Positions 9,790 through 19,301 are shown, numbered from the stretch's first letter. The stretch: DNA of 64,000 nucleotides from Paraburkholderia kururiensis (GCF_034424375.1 NZ_CP139965.1:2418001-2482000); one strand, 5' to 3'. The notes: generated by a model from the sequence alone, not told the origin. Program-made: numbers and translations.

Positions 9790-10144
9790 GGACTGGACTA
9801 GACCTTGCGTCGGTGGGCTGATGCGTCGCGCGAGAAGGCGACGTGAGGCGAAAGGGAGACCGCGATTATAACCCGGAAGCGCCTCTTTCCGCCCCTCATG
9901 GGACGCGCCGGGCTTGGCGCGACAAGGCTGTGCCGGGCGTTTTCGGGTTCCTGCGCGCCTCGCGCGCGGTCGGTCCGCGGCCGCGCTTGCCGCCGCGTGA
10001 GCACGGCGCGTTGCGACATTTGGCTGCTATCATTGCCGGTTTCATCGGATCGGCGCGCGCTTGCGTGCCGCATGCCCTCACACGGCCAGCACTGCGCGGC
10101 GAATACCGCGCACGGCGGTGCTCCGGCCGGCAGATCGAATCATC
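9790..10144. other. Divergent intergenic region between purL and the FAD oxidoreductase gene
   Basis: 355 bases that must hold the promoters of both divergent genes. I see no convincing -35/-10 pair, tRNA, riboswitch or coding frame; the region is GC-rich near purL and has one AT-richer patch around 10020-10040. Confidence 0.6.
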
Positions 10145-11446
10145 ATGAATGTCATCGTCATCGGCGGCGGGATTGTCGGCGTCGCCACCGCCTACCAGCT
10201 GCGTGCCGCGGGCCACCGCGTGTGCGTCGTCGAACGCCACGCCACGGTCGCCCAGGGCGCCACGTGGGGACATAGCGGCATCGTGCTGCCCACGCCGCTC
10301 GACGTCTGGTTCGGACCGACGTTCATGTCAGGCCGCCGCGGCGCGGCGAGCGGCGTGATCAGCAAAACCGGCTTCAACGGTCCCGCGCGCGCCTTCGTGC
10401 GCCGGCTCGCCACGCTGCAGGACGCCAACGCGTTCGCCGCGCAGTACGAACGGCTGCGCCCGCTCGTGGAGTCCGCGCGCGAGGCGCTGGCCGATATCGA
10501 AAGCCGCTTTGGGCTCGAATTCGAGCAGAGCGACGGCGTGCTGCACCTCGTGCGCGGCAACACCGACTGGGAACTCGCGCAGCCCGCGCTCGATCTGCTG
10601 CGGCGCTTCGAGGTGCCGCATCACGTGCTGACGCCCGCGGAATGCGCCGAGCACGAGCGCGCCGTGCCGGCCGATCCCGCCTTCGCGGGCGGTGTGCTGT
10701 TCGAGTCCGAACGCACCGCGAACTGCCCGCTCTTCGTCAAGCTGCTCAAGCAGGTGCTCGATACCGAAGGCGGCGTGCAGTTCCAGACCGGCCGCGAAGT
10801 GACGGCCATCCGTCTCGACAACACGCGTGCCGCGGTGGAGCTGGCGCCGCGCGAAGGCGAATCGGCGCGCTCGCGTGAAGTCGACGTGATCTCGGGCGAC
10901 GCCGTGGTGCTCGCCGCGGGCGCGGGCAGCCTGCCGCTCGCCGCGCGCCTCGGGCTGCGCCTGCCGCTCTACCCGCTGCGGCTGCACACACTGACGGCGC
11001 CCATCGCGCACGAAGAATGCGCCCCGCACATGACCGTGATCGACACCATGAAGCGCGTCGTGATCGCGCCGCTCAGCCAGCGCCTGCGTATTGCGGGCGG
11101 CGCGGTGCTGCAGGCCGCCGGGCTGGCCGACAAGCCGTTGCCCGAAGCGCTCACCGAAGACGCGCTCGCGCTGCTCGGCGAGGCATCGCGCGACTGGGTG
11201 CCCGGCGCCGCGAAGATCTCGGCCGCGCTGCCCTGGGAAGGCCTCAAGCTGCTGGCATCGGACGGCCTGCCCGCCGTGGGTAACGCGCTCCATCCGCGGC
11301 TTTTCGTCAACGCCGGACACGGCCCGGCCGGCTGGGGTCTGGCGCTCGGCTCTGCTAAAGTGGTTGCAGACCTCGTGTCGGGCGCAACGCCTGCCGTGCC
11401 GCCCGACACGCTCGCCGCGCTGCGGCCCGAGCGGCTGCAAGACTAG
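10145..11446 (+). CDS. FAD-dependent D-amino acid dehydrogenase-like oxidoreductase (DAO family)
   Basis: 433 residues, close to the 432 of DadA-type D-amino acid dehydrogenases, which deaminate D-amino acids at the membrane and pass electrons to quinones. The N-terminal dinucleotide fold reads VIVIGGGIVGVATAYQLRAAGH, and the C-terminal FAD-contact motif is NAGHGPAGWGLALGSAKVVADLV. The segment after the fold (TWGHSGIVLPTPLDVWFGP) differs from canonical DadA, so the substrate may be another amine or D-amino acid. Start is the ATG at 10145; in-frame upstream sequence has no conserved residues. Nnr follows after 39 bases, possibly in the same transcript. Confidence 0.85.
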   Translation: MNVIVIGGGIVGVATAYQLRAAGHRVCVVERHATVAQGATWGHSGIVLPTPLDVWFGPTFMSGRRGAASGVISKTGFNGPARAFVRRLATLQDANAFAAQYERLRPLVESAREALADIESRFGLEFEQSDGVLHLVRGNTDWELAQPALDLLRRFEVPHHVLTPAECAEHERAVPADPAFAGGVLFESERTANCPLFVKLLKQVLDTEGGVQFQTGREVTAIRLDNTRAAVELAPREGESARSREVDVISGDAVVLAAGAGSLPLAARLGLRLPLYPLRLHTLTAPIAHEECAPHMTVIDTMKRVVIAPLSQRLRIAGGAVLQAAGLADKPLPEALTEDALALLGEASRDWVPGAAKISAALPWEGLKLLASDGLPAVGNALHPRLFVNAGHGPAGWGLALGSAKVVADLVSGATPAVPPDTLAALRPERLQD

Positions 11447-11485
11447 CCGACGCGCCGTGGTGGGGCTCCTCTCCGATCCGCCGCC

Positions 11486-13090
11486 ATGACCGACGCCGCT
11501 TTGTCCACTGCTTCGCTCGTCTCGTCCACCTTCCCGACGCTCGTTTCCACCCAGGATCGTCCGCTGCCGCTGCTCACGGTGGAGGACTTGCGCGCCTGCG
11601 AGGCGCACGCCGAAGCCACGCTGCCCGCCCACACGTTGATGGCACGCGCCGGAGCCGCCGCGGCGCACTGGCTGCGCGAACACGCCGCACATGACGGTTC
11701 CGTCGATGCAGACCACCCGGTCTGGCTCGTCGCCGGCCCCGGCAACAACGGCGGCGATGCGCTCGTGATGGCGACGCAACTCCTGCAGGCGGGCGTTGCC
11801 GTCGAAGTCTGCATGCCGGTGGACGTGAAGCCTGACGACGCGCGCTGGGCGCTGGCCGAAGCCCGGGCCGCGGGCGTGCCCATCTCGGTGGAGCCGCCCG
11901 CATCGTTCGAAAGCTTCGGCTGGCTCGTGGACGGCATGCTCGGCATTGGGCTCGCACGTCCGCTCGACGGCGTGTTCGCCGCGCTCGCCGAACGGCTCGG
12001 CGAGCATGCGCGCGTTCACGGCCGTGTGCTCGCGCTCGACGTACCGAGCGGTCTCGACAGCGATACCGGCAACATCGTGGGCGGCGGCGTGGCGGTGCAC
12101 GCGACGCATACGCTCACGTTCATCGGCGCGAAGCCGGGCCTATTCATGACCGCGGGACGCGACTGCGCGGGCGCGGTGACCGTCGCGCCCATCGGCGTCG
12201 ATACGCAGACGCCCGCACTTCCCCATACGCCCGCGTTGCTCAACGCACCCGCACTCTTCGCGTCGCATCTGCCGGCGCGCGGCTTCGCCACCCACAAGGG
12301 CACGTTCGGCAGTCTCGCCGTGGTGGGCGGCGACACCGGCATGTGCGGCGCGCCGGTGCTCGCGGCACGGGCCGCGCTCTATGCCGGCGCGGGAAAGGTG
12401 CACGTCGCGTTCATCGGTAGCGGCTGGCCGCCCTACGACGCGCCGCATCCCGAACTCATGCTCCACGCCGCGGACGATCTGCCGCTCGACACGATGGACG
12501 CCCTCGCTGTGGGCTGCGGCATGGGCGGCAGCGACCACGCGCGCGATGTGCTGATCCGCGCGTTGCAAACGGGCTTGCCCGCGCTACTCGATGCCGACGC
12601 GCTGAACCTCGTCGCCCGCGACGACGCGCTGGCCAGCCACCTGGCGACGCGCAAGGCGCCGGCTTCGCCCTGCGTGCTGACACCGCATCCGCTGGAGGCT
12701 GCGCGCCTGCTCGGCACCGACGCCCGCAGCGTGCAGCACGACCGGCTCGCGGCTGCGCGGGCGCTGGCCTCGCGCTTCGCGTCGGTCGTTGTGCTCAAAG
12801 GCAGCGGCACGGTAATCGCCGCGCCCGACGGCCGGCTTGCGGTGAACCCCACCGGCAATGCAGGGCTCGCCACGGGCGGCACAGGGGACGTGCTGGGCGG
12901 CATCATCGGTGCGCTGCTCGCGCAGCGGCTGCCGGCCTGGGAAGCAGCGCTCGCGGGTATCTATCTGCACGGTCTCGCAGCGGAACATCTCACGGCGCGC
13001 GGCGACGGACCCGCGGGACTCACCGCGGGCGAACTTGCACCGATGGTCCGCACGCTGCTCAACCGGCTCTTCTATCGCGACGCGCGCTGA
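11486..13090 (+). CDS. nnr: Bifunctional NAD(P)H-hydrate epimerase / ADP-dependent dehydratase
   Basis: Repairs damaged NADHX and NADPHX. 534 residues with the usual two domains: an N-terminal YjeF epimerase (about 35-250) marked by VAGPGNNGGDALVMATQL and LDVPSGLDSDTG, and a C-terminal ribokinase-like dehydratase (about 270-530) with HKGTFGSLAVVGGDTGMCGA, LTPHPLEAARLL, VLKGSGTVI and NPTGNAGLATGGTGDVLGG. Both active regions look intact. Codes directly downstream of the FAD oxidoreductase; pgi follows after 299 bases that contain no clear feature. Confidence 0.95.
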   Translation: MTDAALSTASLVSSTFPTLVSTQDRPLPLLTVEDLRACEAHAEATLPAHTLMARAGAAAAHWLREHAAHDGSVDADHPVWLVAGPGNNGGDALVMATQLLQAGVAVEVCMPVDVKPDDARWALAEARAAGVPISVEPPASFESFGWLVDGMLGIGLARPLDGVFAALAERLGEHARVHGRVLALDVPSGLDSDTGNIVGGGVAVHATHTLTFIGAKPGLFMTAGRDCAGAVTVAPIGVDTQTPALPHTPALLNAPALFASHLPARGFATHKGTFGSLAVVGGDTGMCGAPVLAARAALYAGAGKVHVAFIGSGWPPYDAPHPELMLHAADDLPLDTMDALAVGCGMGGSDHARDVLIRALQTGLPALLDADALNLVARDDALASHLATRKAPASPCVLTPHPLEAARLLGTDARSVQHDRLAAARALASRFASVVVLKGSGTVIAAPDGRLAVNPTGNAGLATGGTGDVLGGIIGALLAQRLPAWEAALAGIYLHGLAAEHLTARGDGPAGLTAGELAPMVRTLLNRLFYRDAR

Positions 13091-13389
13091 GCATGCCGCG
13101 GTCACACGACGACGCTATACTGATCCACTGCGCCGCCTTCTGCCGCCGCCCCGTTGCAATGCCTGTGCCGCAATGCTGAGCGGCGGCCCTGCTGCCTTCG
13201 CGATGTGATGTGATCCCGCGAGTGATCGATGTGATGCGTTCGCGTGCCACGTTGTTCCACCTCGCGGCAACCACGTCGCTCCTCATGTGCGGCAGATGCC
13301 TGGCGCGCCGGGGCTCGTACGCCTCATCGCCGGCGGCGATTGTTCGCTGTGCCGCCTTTCCCATCCGCCCCATCGTTAGACGAACCGTT

Positions 13390-15015
13390 ATGACGACGCT
13401 GAAATCGCTTCCCGCCTGGTCCGCCCTGCAAACGCACTACGAGCAGATTCGCGATGCCCAACTGCGCGACTGGTTCGCGCCGCAGAACGATACTGCGCCG
13501 ACCCGCGCCGAACGCTTCACGTTCACGGGCGGCGGCCTCGCTGCCGATTTTTCGAAGAACCGCATCACCGACGAAACACTGGGTCTGCTCGTGCAACTGG
13601 CGCGTGAAGCCGGCGTCGAGGCGCGTCGCGACGCGATGTTCGCGGGCGAGGTCGTCAACCCGACCGAAGGCCGCGCGGCCTTGCACACCGCACTGCGCGC
13701 CATGGACGCCAACGCACCGTTCCACGCCGCGGTGAAGGCCGAGCGCGCGAAGATGGCAGTGTTCGCCGACAAGGTGCGCAACGGCGCCTGGACGGGACAC
13801 ACGGGCAAGCGGATCCGCCACGTGGTGAACATCGGCATCGGCGGATCGGACCTCGGGCCCAAAATGGTCGTGCACGCGCTGCATCACCTCGCGACGCCCG
13901 ACATCTCGACGCACTTCGTGTCAAACGTGGACGGCGCCGACCTGCATCGCGCGCTCGAAGGACTGAACCCCGAAGAAACGCTCGCCATCGTGGTGTCGAA
14001 GACGTTCACCACGCTCGAGACCATGACCAACGCACGTTCCATGCGCGACTGGTTCGTCGAGAGCGGCTGCGCCGAGAGCGACCTCGCGAAGCACTTCGTC
14101 GGCGTTTCGGCGAACCCGGCGGAAGTCGTAAAGTTCGGCATTGCCCGCGAAAACGTGTTCGAAATGTGGGACTGGGTAGGCGGGCGCTACTCGCTGTGGT
14201 CCGCTGTCGGCCTCTCGATCATGATTGCCGTAGGTTCTGCGCAGTTCGACGAGCTGCTGGCCGGCGCGAACGACATGGACCGGCACTTCCGCGAGGCGCC
14301 GCTCGAGCGCAACCTGCCGGTGCTGCAAGCGCTGATCGGCATCTGGTATCGCAACTTCTTCGGCTCGCAGAGCTATCTCGTCGCGCCCTACTCGGAGGCG
14401 CTGCACTACCTGCCCTCGTACCTCCAGCAACTGGAGATGGAGAGCAACGGCAAGTCGGCGCGACTCGACGGCGCGACCGTGGATTACCCCACCTCGGCCG
14501 TGACCTGGGGCGAGCCGGGCACGAACGGCCAGCACGCGTTCTTCCAGATGCTGCATCAGGGCCCGACCATCGTGCCCATCGACTTCATCGCCGTGCTCAC
14601 GCCCGAGCATCCACTCGCGAGCCACCATGCGAAGCTGCTCGCCAACTGCTTCGCGCAGAGCGAGGCGCTGATGCTGGGCCGCACCGTCGAGGAAGCGCGC
14701 AAGATCGCGGGCCCGGACAAGCCCGACCTCGTGCCCCACATCGTGTTTCCGGGCAACAGGCCGACCACCACGCTGCTCGTCGATGCACTGACGGCGCGCT
14801 CGCTCGGCGCGCTCATCGCACTCTACGAGCACAAGGTGCTGGTTCAGGCGACGGTGTGGAACATCAATCCGTTCGACCAGTGGGGCGTGGAACTCGGCAA
14901 GATTCTCGGCAAGGTCGTGGAGGCCGATCTGACGGCTGCGGCTGCCGACGTGAAGCCGCACGATTCGTCCACGTCCGCGCTGATCGCGCGGGCGCGTGCG
15001 GCGTTGAACGGCTGA
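13390..15015 (+). CDS. pgi: Glucose-6-phosphate isomerase
   Basis: Interconverts glucose-6-phosphate and fructose-6-phosphate in the cytoplasm. 541 residues, full length. Family signatures: sugar-phosphate loop IGIGGSDLGPKMV, WVGGRYSLWSAVGL, the catalytic Glu region TWGEPGTNGQHAFFQMLHQG and the C-terminal signature with active-site Lys NPFDQWGVELGK. The ATG at 13390 is the first in frame that matches the conserved N-terminus (LPAWSALQTHYEQI). Its end faces the ABC ATPase gene 21 bases away; a bulged hairpin (about 15029-15052) overlaps the end of that gene and may serve as terminator. Confidence 0.97.
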   Translation: MTTLKSLPAWSALQTHYEQIRDAQLRDWFAPQNDTAPTRAERFTFTGGGLAADFSKNRITDETLGLLVQLAREAGVEARRDAMFAGEVVNPTEGRAALHTALRAMDANAPFHAAVKAERAKMAVFADKVRNGAWTGHTGKRIRHVVNIGIGGSDLGPKMVVHALHHLATPDISTHFVSNVDGADLHRALEGLNPEETLAIVVSKTFTTLETMTNARSMRDWFVESGCAESDLAKHFVGVSANPAEVVKFGIARENVFEMWDWVGGRYSLWSAVGLSIMIAVGSAQFDELLAGANDMDRHFREAPLERNLPVLQALIGIWYRNFFGSQSYLVAPYSEALHYLPSYLQQLEMESNGKSARLDGATVDYPTSAVTWGEPGTNGQHAFFQMLHQGPTIVPIDFIAVLTPEHPLASHHAKLLANCFAQSEALMLGRTVEEARKIAGPDKPDLVPHIVFPGNRPTTTLLVDALTARSLGALIALYEHKVLVQATVWNINPFDQWGVELGKILGKVVEADLTAAAADVKPHDSSTSALIARARAALNG

Positions 15016-15036
15016 GCGGAAAACGAAGGGCCGGGC

Positions 15037-15723
15037 TCAAACGAGCCGGCCTGCTTCGATGGTGACGGTGGCGTCGCAGCGGCGTGCAAGCTCGACGTCA
15101 TGCGTCACCAGCACGAGCGTCGCGCCGTGCGCGCGGTTCATCTCGAACATCAGGTCGATCACGGCATGGCCCGTTGCGGCATCGAGGCTGCCCGTGGGCT
15201 CGTCCGCGAACAGGATCGCGGGCCGCGTGACGAAGGCGCGCGCCAAGGCCACGCGCTGCTGCTCGCCGCCCGACAGCAGTTTGGGATAGTGACCCGTGCG
15301 CTCGCGCAGCCCCACTTGCTCGAGCAGTTCCCTCGCACGCACCGAGGCTTCGCGGGCCGACACGCCGCCTTGCAGTTCAAGTGGCAGCATGACGTTTTCG
15401 AGCGCCGTGAGATGAGGCATCAACTGGAACGACTGGAATACGAAACCGACCGCGCCGCTGCGCAATGCAGCCCGGCCGTCTTCGTCCAGCCCGGTGAGTT
15501 CGTGACCCAGCAGCCGAACCGAGCCCGACGTGACGCTGTCCAAACCGGCGAGTAATCCGAGCAACGTGGACTTGCCCGAACCGGACGCGCCGACAATCGC
15601 CACGCTGCTGCCGGCCTCGATCGACAGATTGATGTCGTCGAGAATCGTGAGTTCGCCTGTCGCGTCCTTGACCTTCTTGCACACACCCCGCACTTCGATG
15701 ACTGGATCGGTTTTCTTTTGCAT
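15037..15723 (-). CDS. ABC transporter ATP-binding protein, LolD/YbbA type
   Basis: ATPase subunit of the MacB/LolD/YbbA class of lipoprotein- or hydrophobic-compound-handling ABC systems. 228 residues: Walker A GASGSGKS, Q-loop VFQSFQLMPHLT, signature LSGGEQQR, Walker B ILFADEPTG and the switch His in LVTHD. The arrangement back-to-back with tesA matches E. coli ybbA-tesA. In E. coli the permease gene ybbP follows; here pgi lies downstream instead, so the ATPase has no permease partner in this window. Its start codon (15721-15723) overlaps the tesA start, so its promoter must lie inside tesA. Confidence 0.9.
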   Translation of the reverse strand: MQKKTDPVIEVRGVCKKVKDATGELTILDDINLSIEAGSSVAIVGASGSGKSTLLGLLAGLDSVTSGSVRLLGHELTGLDEDGRAALRSGAVGFVFQSFQLMPHLTALENVMLPLELQGGVSAREASVRARELLEQVGLRERTGHYPKLLSGGEQQRVALARAFVTRPAILFADEPTGSLDAATGHAVIDLMFEMNRAHGATLVLVTHDVELARRCDATVTIEAGRLV

Positions 15724-16405
15724 GATGAAGCACAGGTTGAAAGTACGCGCCACGCGGGTTGCCGCGGTACTGGGCATCGTTGGGGCCTTCGGCGTCGCCG
15801 CCCTGCCCGACGCGTTTGCCGCGAATGATCAGTTGTCGGCCAAGCCCGTCATCGTGGTGCTGGGCGACAGCCTGTCCGCCGAATACGGCCTGCCGCGCGA
15901 CAGCGGCTGGGTGGCCTTGCTGCGTCGGCGCCTTGCCAGCGAGCGGCTCGATTATAACGTTGCCAATGCAAGCATCAGCGGCGACACCACCAGCGACGGC
16001 CGCTCGCGCCTGCCTGCGCTGATGCAACGGCTCAAGCCCGCCATCGTGATCGTGGAACTGGGCGCCAACGACGCGCTGCGAGGCGTGCCGCTTGCCACGA
16101 CCGAAGCCAATCTACGCGCCATCGTCGAAAGCGTGCAACGCAGCAACGCGAGAGCGGTTCTCGTCGGCATGTACGTACCGCCCAACTACGGCCCCGCCTA
16201 CACGCAAAAGTTCCACAGTCTGTACGGCCAGCTCGCGCAGGACATGCGCATACCCCTGGTACCTTTCCTGCTCGCAGGTATCGAGAACAAACCGGACATG
16301 TTCCAGGCGGACCAGATCCATCCCACCCAGCAGGCGCAGCCGGCGTTGCTCGACAACGTCTGGCCGACGCTCAAGCCGCTCCTGCACAAACCCGCCGCGC
16401 AGTAG
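15722..16405 (+). CDS. tesA: Periplasmic GDSL arylesterase / multifunctional thioesterase I
   Basis: SGNH-fold hydrolase (acyl-CoA thioesterase I / protease I / lysophospholipase L1 family). Signal peptide at residues 1-33 (charged KHRLKVRATR, hydrophobic stretch, cleavage near AFA-AND), so it acts in the periplasm. Catalytic blocks: Ser in VLGDSLSAEYG, Gly in NASISGDTTSDG, Asn in ELGANDALRG, and Asp/His in DQIHPTQQAQ. 227 residues from the first of two adjacent ATG codons (15722 or 15725). It starts inside the start codon of the divergent ABC ATPase, a head-to-head overlap of two bases. Confidence 0.94.
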   Translation: MMKHRLKVRATRVAAVLGIVGAFGVAALPDAFAANDQLSAKPVIVVLGDSLSAEYGLPRDSGWVALLRRRLASERLDYNVANASISGDTTSDGRSRLPALMQRLKPAIVIVELGANDALRGVPLATTEANLRAIVESVQRSNARAVLVGMYVPPNYGPAYTQKFHSLYGQLAQDMRIPLVPFLLAGIENKPDMFQADQIHPTQQAQPALLDNVWPTLKPLLHKPAAQ

Positions 16406-16522
16406 GCTCGCTTTACATCTTGTTTCCTGAAGATGCGGAACATGACCGGCAAGGGGTGATCTGACTCGTTCGCTTCACCTTCAACAACCGGCTCGTACAG
16501 AGCGCAACAGGAGGGAGATGCC

Positions 16523-16864
16523 GTGAAATACTTACCGCTTATCGCGCTTACGGTTGCAATATCGGCGTGCGCAACGGGTCCCGCGGGCGTGCAGTCCGTG
16601 GGAGAAAGCCGGCAACCGCCGGCCACCGTCGCGCAGTGTGTTGCCCAGAAATGGGCGGACAAGTCGCAGCAGCAGGTCACCTCGCAAGTCATGCTGGCAA
16701 ACGGCCAGGCCGTCGACGTCTACGCCCCTGGTCAGCAACCGCCCAATGGCGCGGCTGCGGTGATCCGGCCGTCGTGGACGAGCAAGGGCGGCACGTGGGC
16801 CGGTTTCCGCCCGAACGGTGCTGCAGGCAGCGACGCGACAGGTGACATCAGCGCGTGCCTATGA
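16523..16864 (+). CDS. Small predicted outer-membrane or periplasmic lipoprotein of unknown function
   Basis: 113 residues beginning with a GTG codon placed 8 bases after a strong AGGAGG (16509-16514). The N-terminus MKYLPLIALTVAISAC is a lipoprotein signal with a lipobox ending at Cys16, so the mature protein should be lipidated. Two further Cys residues (CVAQKWADKS and the C-terminal ISACL) could form a disulfide. No family recognised. It stands alone between tesA and a bidirectional terminator. Confidence 0.8.
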   Translation: MKYLPLIALTVAISACATGPAGVQSVGESRQPPATVAQCVAQKWADKSQQQVTSQVMLANGQAVDVYAPGQQPPNGAAAVIRPSWTSKGGTWAGFRPNGAAGSDATGDISACL

Positions 16865-16965
16865 CGGTCGCGCTCGTTTGCTCGATCGTTCGCGGTGCGC
16901 CATTGAGCGAGTCTGAAAGACGCACACGCGAAGCTCATATGTAGGAAACCGTTGTAGAAAGAAAA

Positions 16966-16985
16966 AGCCCCGCGAATGCGGGGCT
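16966..16985. terminator. Bidirectional intrinsic terminator
   Basis: Stem AGCCCCGC/GCGGGGCT with a GAAT loop; TTTT follows on the plus strand and TTTTT on the minus strand. It serves both the lipoprotein gene and the ppiD-like gene, which converge here. Confidence 0.88.
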
Positions 16986-17052
16986 TTTCATTTGTGGTCC
17001 ACGGGACTGACGCGACCGATGCGGCTCTCAGCCGCCGGCGCGTGGGCCTCTC

Positions 17053-18990
17053 TCAGTTACCGCTCTGAGGCTGGCTCGGCGAATCCACCGAGCCATACAA
17101 CTTCACCTTCGAACGGGCGCGCACAGCATCCACGTAAGCCTGCACCTGGGCCTGCCCCGCGACCTGAGCGATCTGCTGCTGGGCCCCAGCAAGGCGCTGA
17201 GCGTCGACGGGCGCCGCGGGAACGATGGAGTTCACTCGGTAAATCGCGTAGCCGTCGGCGCCGAGGTCCACTCCGACGTAGGCCGGCAAGTTCTTCGCGT
17301 CAGCCTTGTAAATTGCGCTCAGCGCAGCGGGCGGCACGCCTTGCGTATCGTTGCGCGACACTTTGAGCGGCGACGAGAAACCGTCAGTCGACTTCGACTT
17401 CTGCAACGCGGCGAGCTTCGCCGTGCCGTCCTTGCGTGCAAGCTCAGCCGACTGCTGGGCGATCACCTTTTGCCGCACGGCGTCCTTCACGGCGTCAAAA
17501 GCAGGAACCGCGGCCGGTTTGTAGTCCGTGACGTGGGCCGAAATGAGCGTGCTGTTACCCACGTCGATGGCCTGCGTGTTGTTGTGCGACTTCACGGAGT
17601 CGTCCGCGAACACAGCGGCCAGGAACTTCGCGTTGTTGAGCGGGCTATCCGCGGGCAGCGCCGGGTTGGGCGTGGGCGACACGGTAGCGGTCTGCAACGG
17701 CAGCTTGTACTTGTCCGCGGCCGGTTGCAGGCTCTTGGCCTGTTCATAGACGGTCGAAGAAAAGCCTTCCGATTCGTCGGCGAGCAGCTTCGCGGCTTGC
17801 TGGGACTTCACTTCGCTCGCAATCGCGGCCTTCACCTCATCGAACGGCTTGGTCGTGGCCGGCTTGATGTCCGTGACCTTGATGATGTGATAGCCGAAGT
17901 CCGTCTGCACGACGTCGCTCACTTCGTCTTTCTTGAGCTTGAACGCCGCGTCGTCGAACGCCTGACCGCCAGCGATCATGCCGCGCGTGAAGTAGCCCAG
18001 ATCGCCGCCCTTCGATGCCGAGCCCGGGTCTTGCGACTCCTTCTGCGCGATCTGCGCGAACTGGTCCGGATGCGCCTTCACTTCGGCGAGCACGGCGAGC
18101 GCCTTCTGCTTTGCCTTCTCCTTGTCGGCCGCGCTCGCGTCCTTCGGCGCCGCGATCAGGATATGGCTCGCGCGCACTTCGCCTTCGGTGCGATAGCGTG
18201 CGACGTTGTCGTCGTAGTACTTCTTCAGGTCGGCGTCGGAAGGCTGAACGGCTGCGGCCACCGTGGCCGGCGACAGCACGACATACTGGATCGTGGCCGT
18301 GGCGGGCGTCGCGAAGTCGTTGCGGTGTGCGTCGTAGTAGGCCTGGAGCTGCGCATCGGTAGGCTGCACTTTCGAGGCGTAGTCACGCGCGCGGAATGCA
18401 AGGCCCTGCACCTCGCGCTGCTGCTCGGCCAGATCGGTGAGCTGCGTCGCGAGCGCCTTCGGCGTAAAGGCCGAACTTTGAATCGCATCAGGCAACTGTT
18501 GAGTCGCGAGACCATAGCGGATGCGTTCGTCGTACTGCTCGGGCGTCATGCCCTGCATGGCGAGCAGTTCCTTGTAACGCTCCAGATCGATCGTGCCGTC
18601 GGGCTTCTTCAGCGAGGAGATGATCGGGTCGGCAAGCAGCACGCGCCGCACTGCCTCGTCCGATGCCGTGAGATGCAGACGCTGCGTTTCGTCAGCGAGC
18701 ACGCGCTGCTGGATCAATCCGTCGAGCATCTGGCGCCGACGCTCCGGCGTATCGAACTGCTTCTGGTCGAAGCGCGCACCGAGCACTTGCCGGGCGCGAT
18801 CGAGCTGCTGACGGATCGCATTGTCGTACTCGACGCGCGTGATCTTGTGCCCGTTGACGCTCGCGATATTCGCGCTTTCGTCAAAAAAGCCGCGGAAACC
18901 CTGGATGCCTACGAAGCCCAGACCTGGCAGCACAACCAGGATGAGCATGAACATCATCAGCCGTTGGTGATTGCGGAAAAAATCGAGCAT
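17053..18990 (-). CDS. Membrane-anchored periplasmic folding chaperone / PPIase PpiD-like
   Basis: 645 residues. One N-terminal membrane anchor (about residues 12-34, LMMFMLILVVLPGLGFVGIQ) without a cleavage site, then a SurA-like chaperone segment (GHKITRVEYDNAIRQQLDRA), and a parvulin domain around 265-365 with RASHILIAAP, GSASKGGDLGYF and TDFGYHIIKVTDI. A second, diverged parvulin-like or C-terminal chaperone region follows. This is the PpiD layout: it binds newly translocated proteins near the Sec translocon. Located at the end of the quality-control block, downstream of two tRNA genes but separated from them by a terminator. Confidence 0.92.
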   Translation of the reverse strand: MLDFFRNHQRLMMFMLILVVLPGLGFVGIQGFRGFFDESANIASVNGHKITRVEYDNAIRQQLDRARQVLGARFDQKQFDTPERRRQMLDGLIQQRVLADETQRLHLTASDEAVRRVLLADPIISSLKKPDGTIDLERYKELLAMQGMTPEQYDERIRYGLATQQLPDAIQSSAFTPKALATQLTDLAEQQREVQGLAFRARDYASKVQPTDAQLQAYYDAHRNDFATPATATIQYVVLSPATVAAAVQPSDADLKKYYDDNVARYRTEGEVRASHILIAAPKDASAADKEKAKQKALAVLAEVKAHPDQFAQIAQKESQDPGSASKGGDLGYFTRGMIAGGQAFDDAAFKLKKDEVSDVVQTDFGYHIIKVTDIKPATTKPFDEVKAAIASEVKSQQAAKLLADESEGFSSTVYEQAKSLQPAADKYKLPLQTATVSPTPNPALPADSPLNNAKFLAAVFADDSVKSHNNTQAIDVGNSTLISAHVTDYKPAAVPAFDAVKDAVRQKVIAQQSAELARKDGTAKLAALQKSKSTDGFSSPLKVSRNDTQGVPPAALSAIYKADAKNLPAYVGVDLGADGYAIYRVNSIVPAAPVDAQRLAGAQQQIAQVAGQAQVQAYVDAVRARSKVKLYGSVDSPSQPQSGN

Positions 18991-19046
18991 GCGTAGCCGT
19001 TAGCCCTAAAACAGAACGCCCGATATTACAACAGCGGGCAATAAAA

Positions 19047-19068
19047 AAGGCGAACCGGAGTTCGCCTT
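19047..19068 (-). terminator. Intrinsic terminator after the tRNA pair
   Basis: Stem AAGGCGAA/TTCGCCTT; on the minus strand it is followed by a T-rich tail (CTTTTTTAT). It lies just 3' of tRNA-Asp and upstream of the ppiD-like gene, so it ends the tRNA transcript. Confidence 0.8.
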
Positions 19069-19078
19069 CTTGCTTGAC

Positions 19079-19155
19079 TGGCGGAGTGGACGGGACTCGA
19101 ACCCGCGACCCCCGGCGTGACAGGCCGGTATTCTAACCGACTGAACTACCACTCC
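19079..19155 (-). tRNA. tRNA-Asp (anticodon GTC)
   Basis: 77 bases including an encoded CCA end. Acceptor stem GGAGTGG/CCACTCC, D-loop TTCAGTCGGTTAG, anticodon loop CTGTCAC with GTC, and T-arm GGGTTCGAGTCCC. All four arms pair well. Confidence 0.97.
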
Positions 19156-19225
19156 TTAATGATGCCCTGCCACTAGCCTCAAGTTGGATGTACCACCTGA
19201 ATCACGCAGCGGACTAACCGGGAAC

Positions 19226-19301
19226 TGGTGGGTGCTGAGAGGCTCGAACTCCCGACCTACGCCTTGTAAGGGCGCCGCTCTACCAACTGAGCTAAGCACC
19301 C
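19226..19301 (-). tRNA. tRNA-Val (anticodon TAC)
   Basis: 76 bases including an encoded CCA end. Acceptor stem GGGTGCT/AGCACCC, D-arm AGCTCAGTTGGTAGAGC, anticodon loop CTTACAA with TAC, and T-arm GGGAGTTCGAGCCTCTC (one mismatch at the stem base). It precedes tRNA-Asp by 70 bases in the same direction, so the two are probably one transcript. Confidence 0.97.

Noticed and set aside
9790..10144. Purine riboswitch or PurR-type operator before purL
   Set aside because: No recognisable purine aptamer core or PurR palindrome was seen in the 355-base gap.
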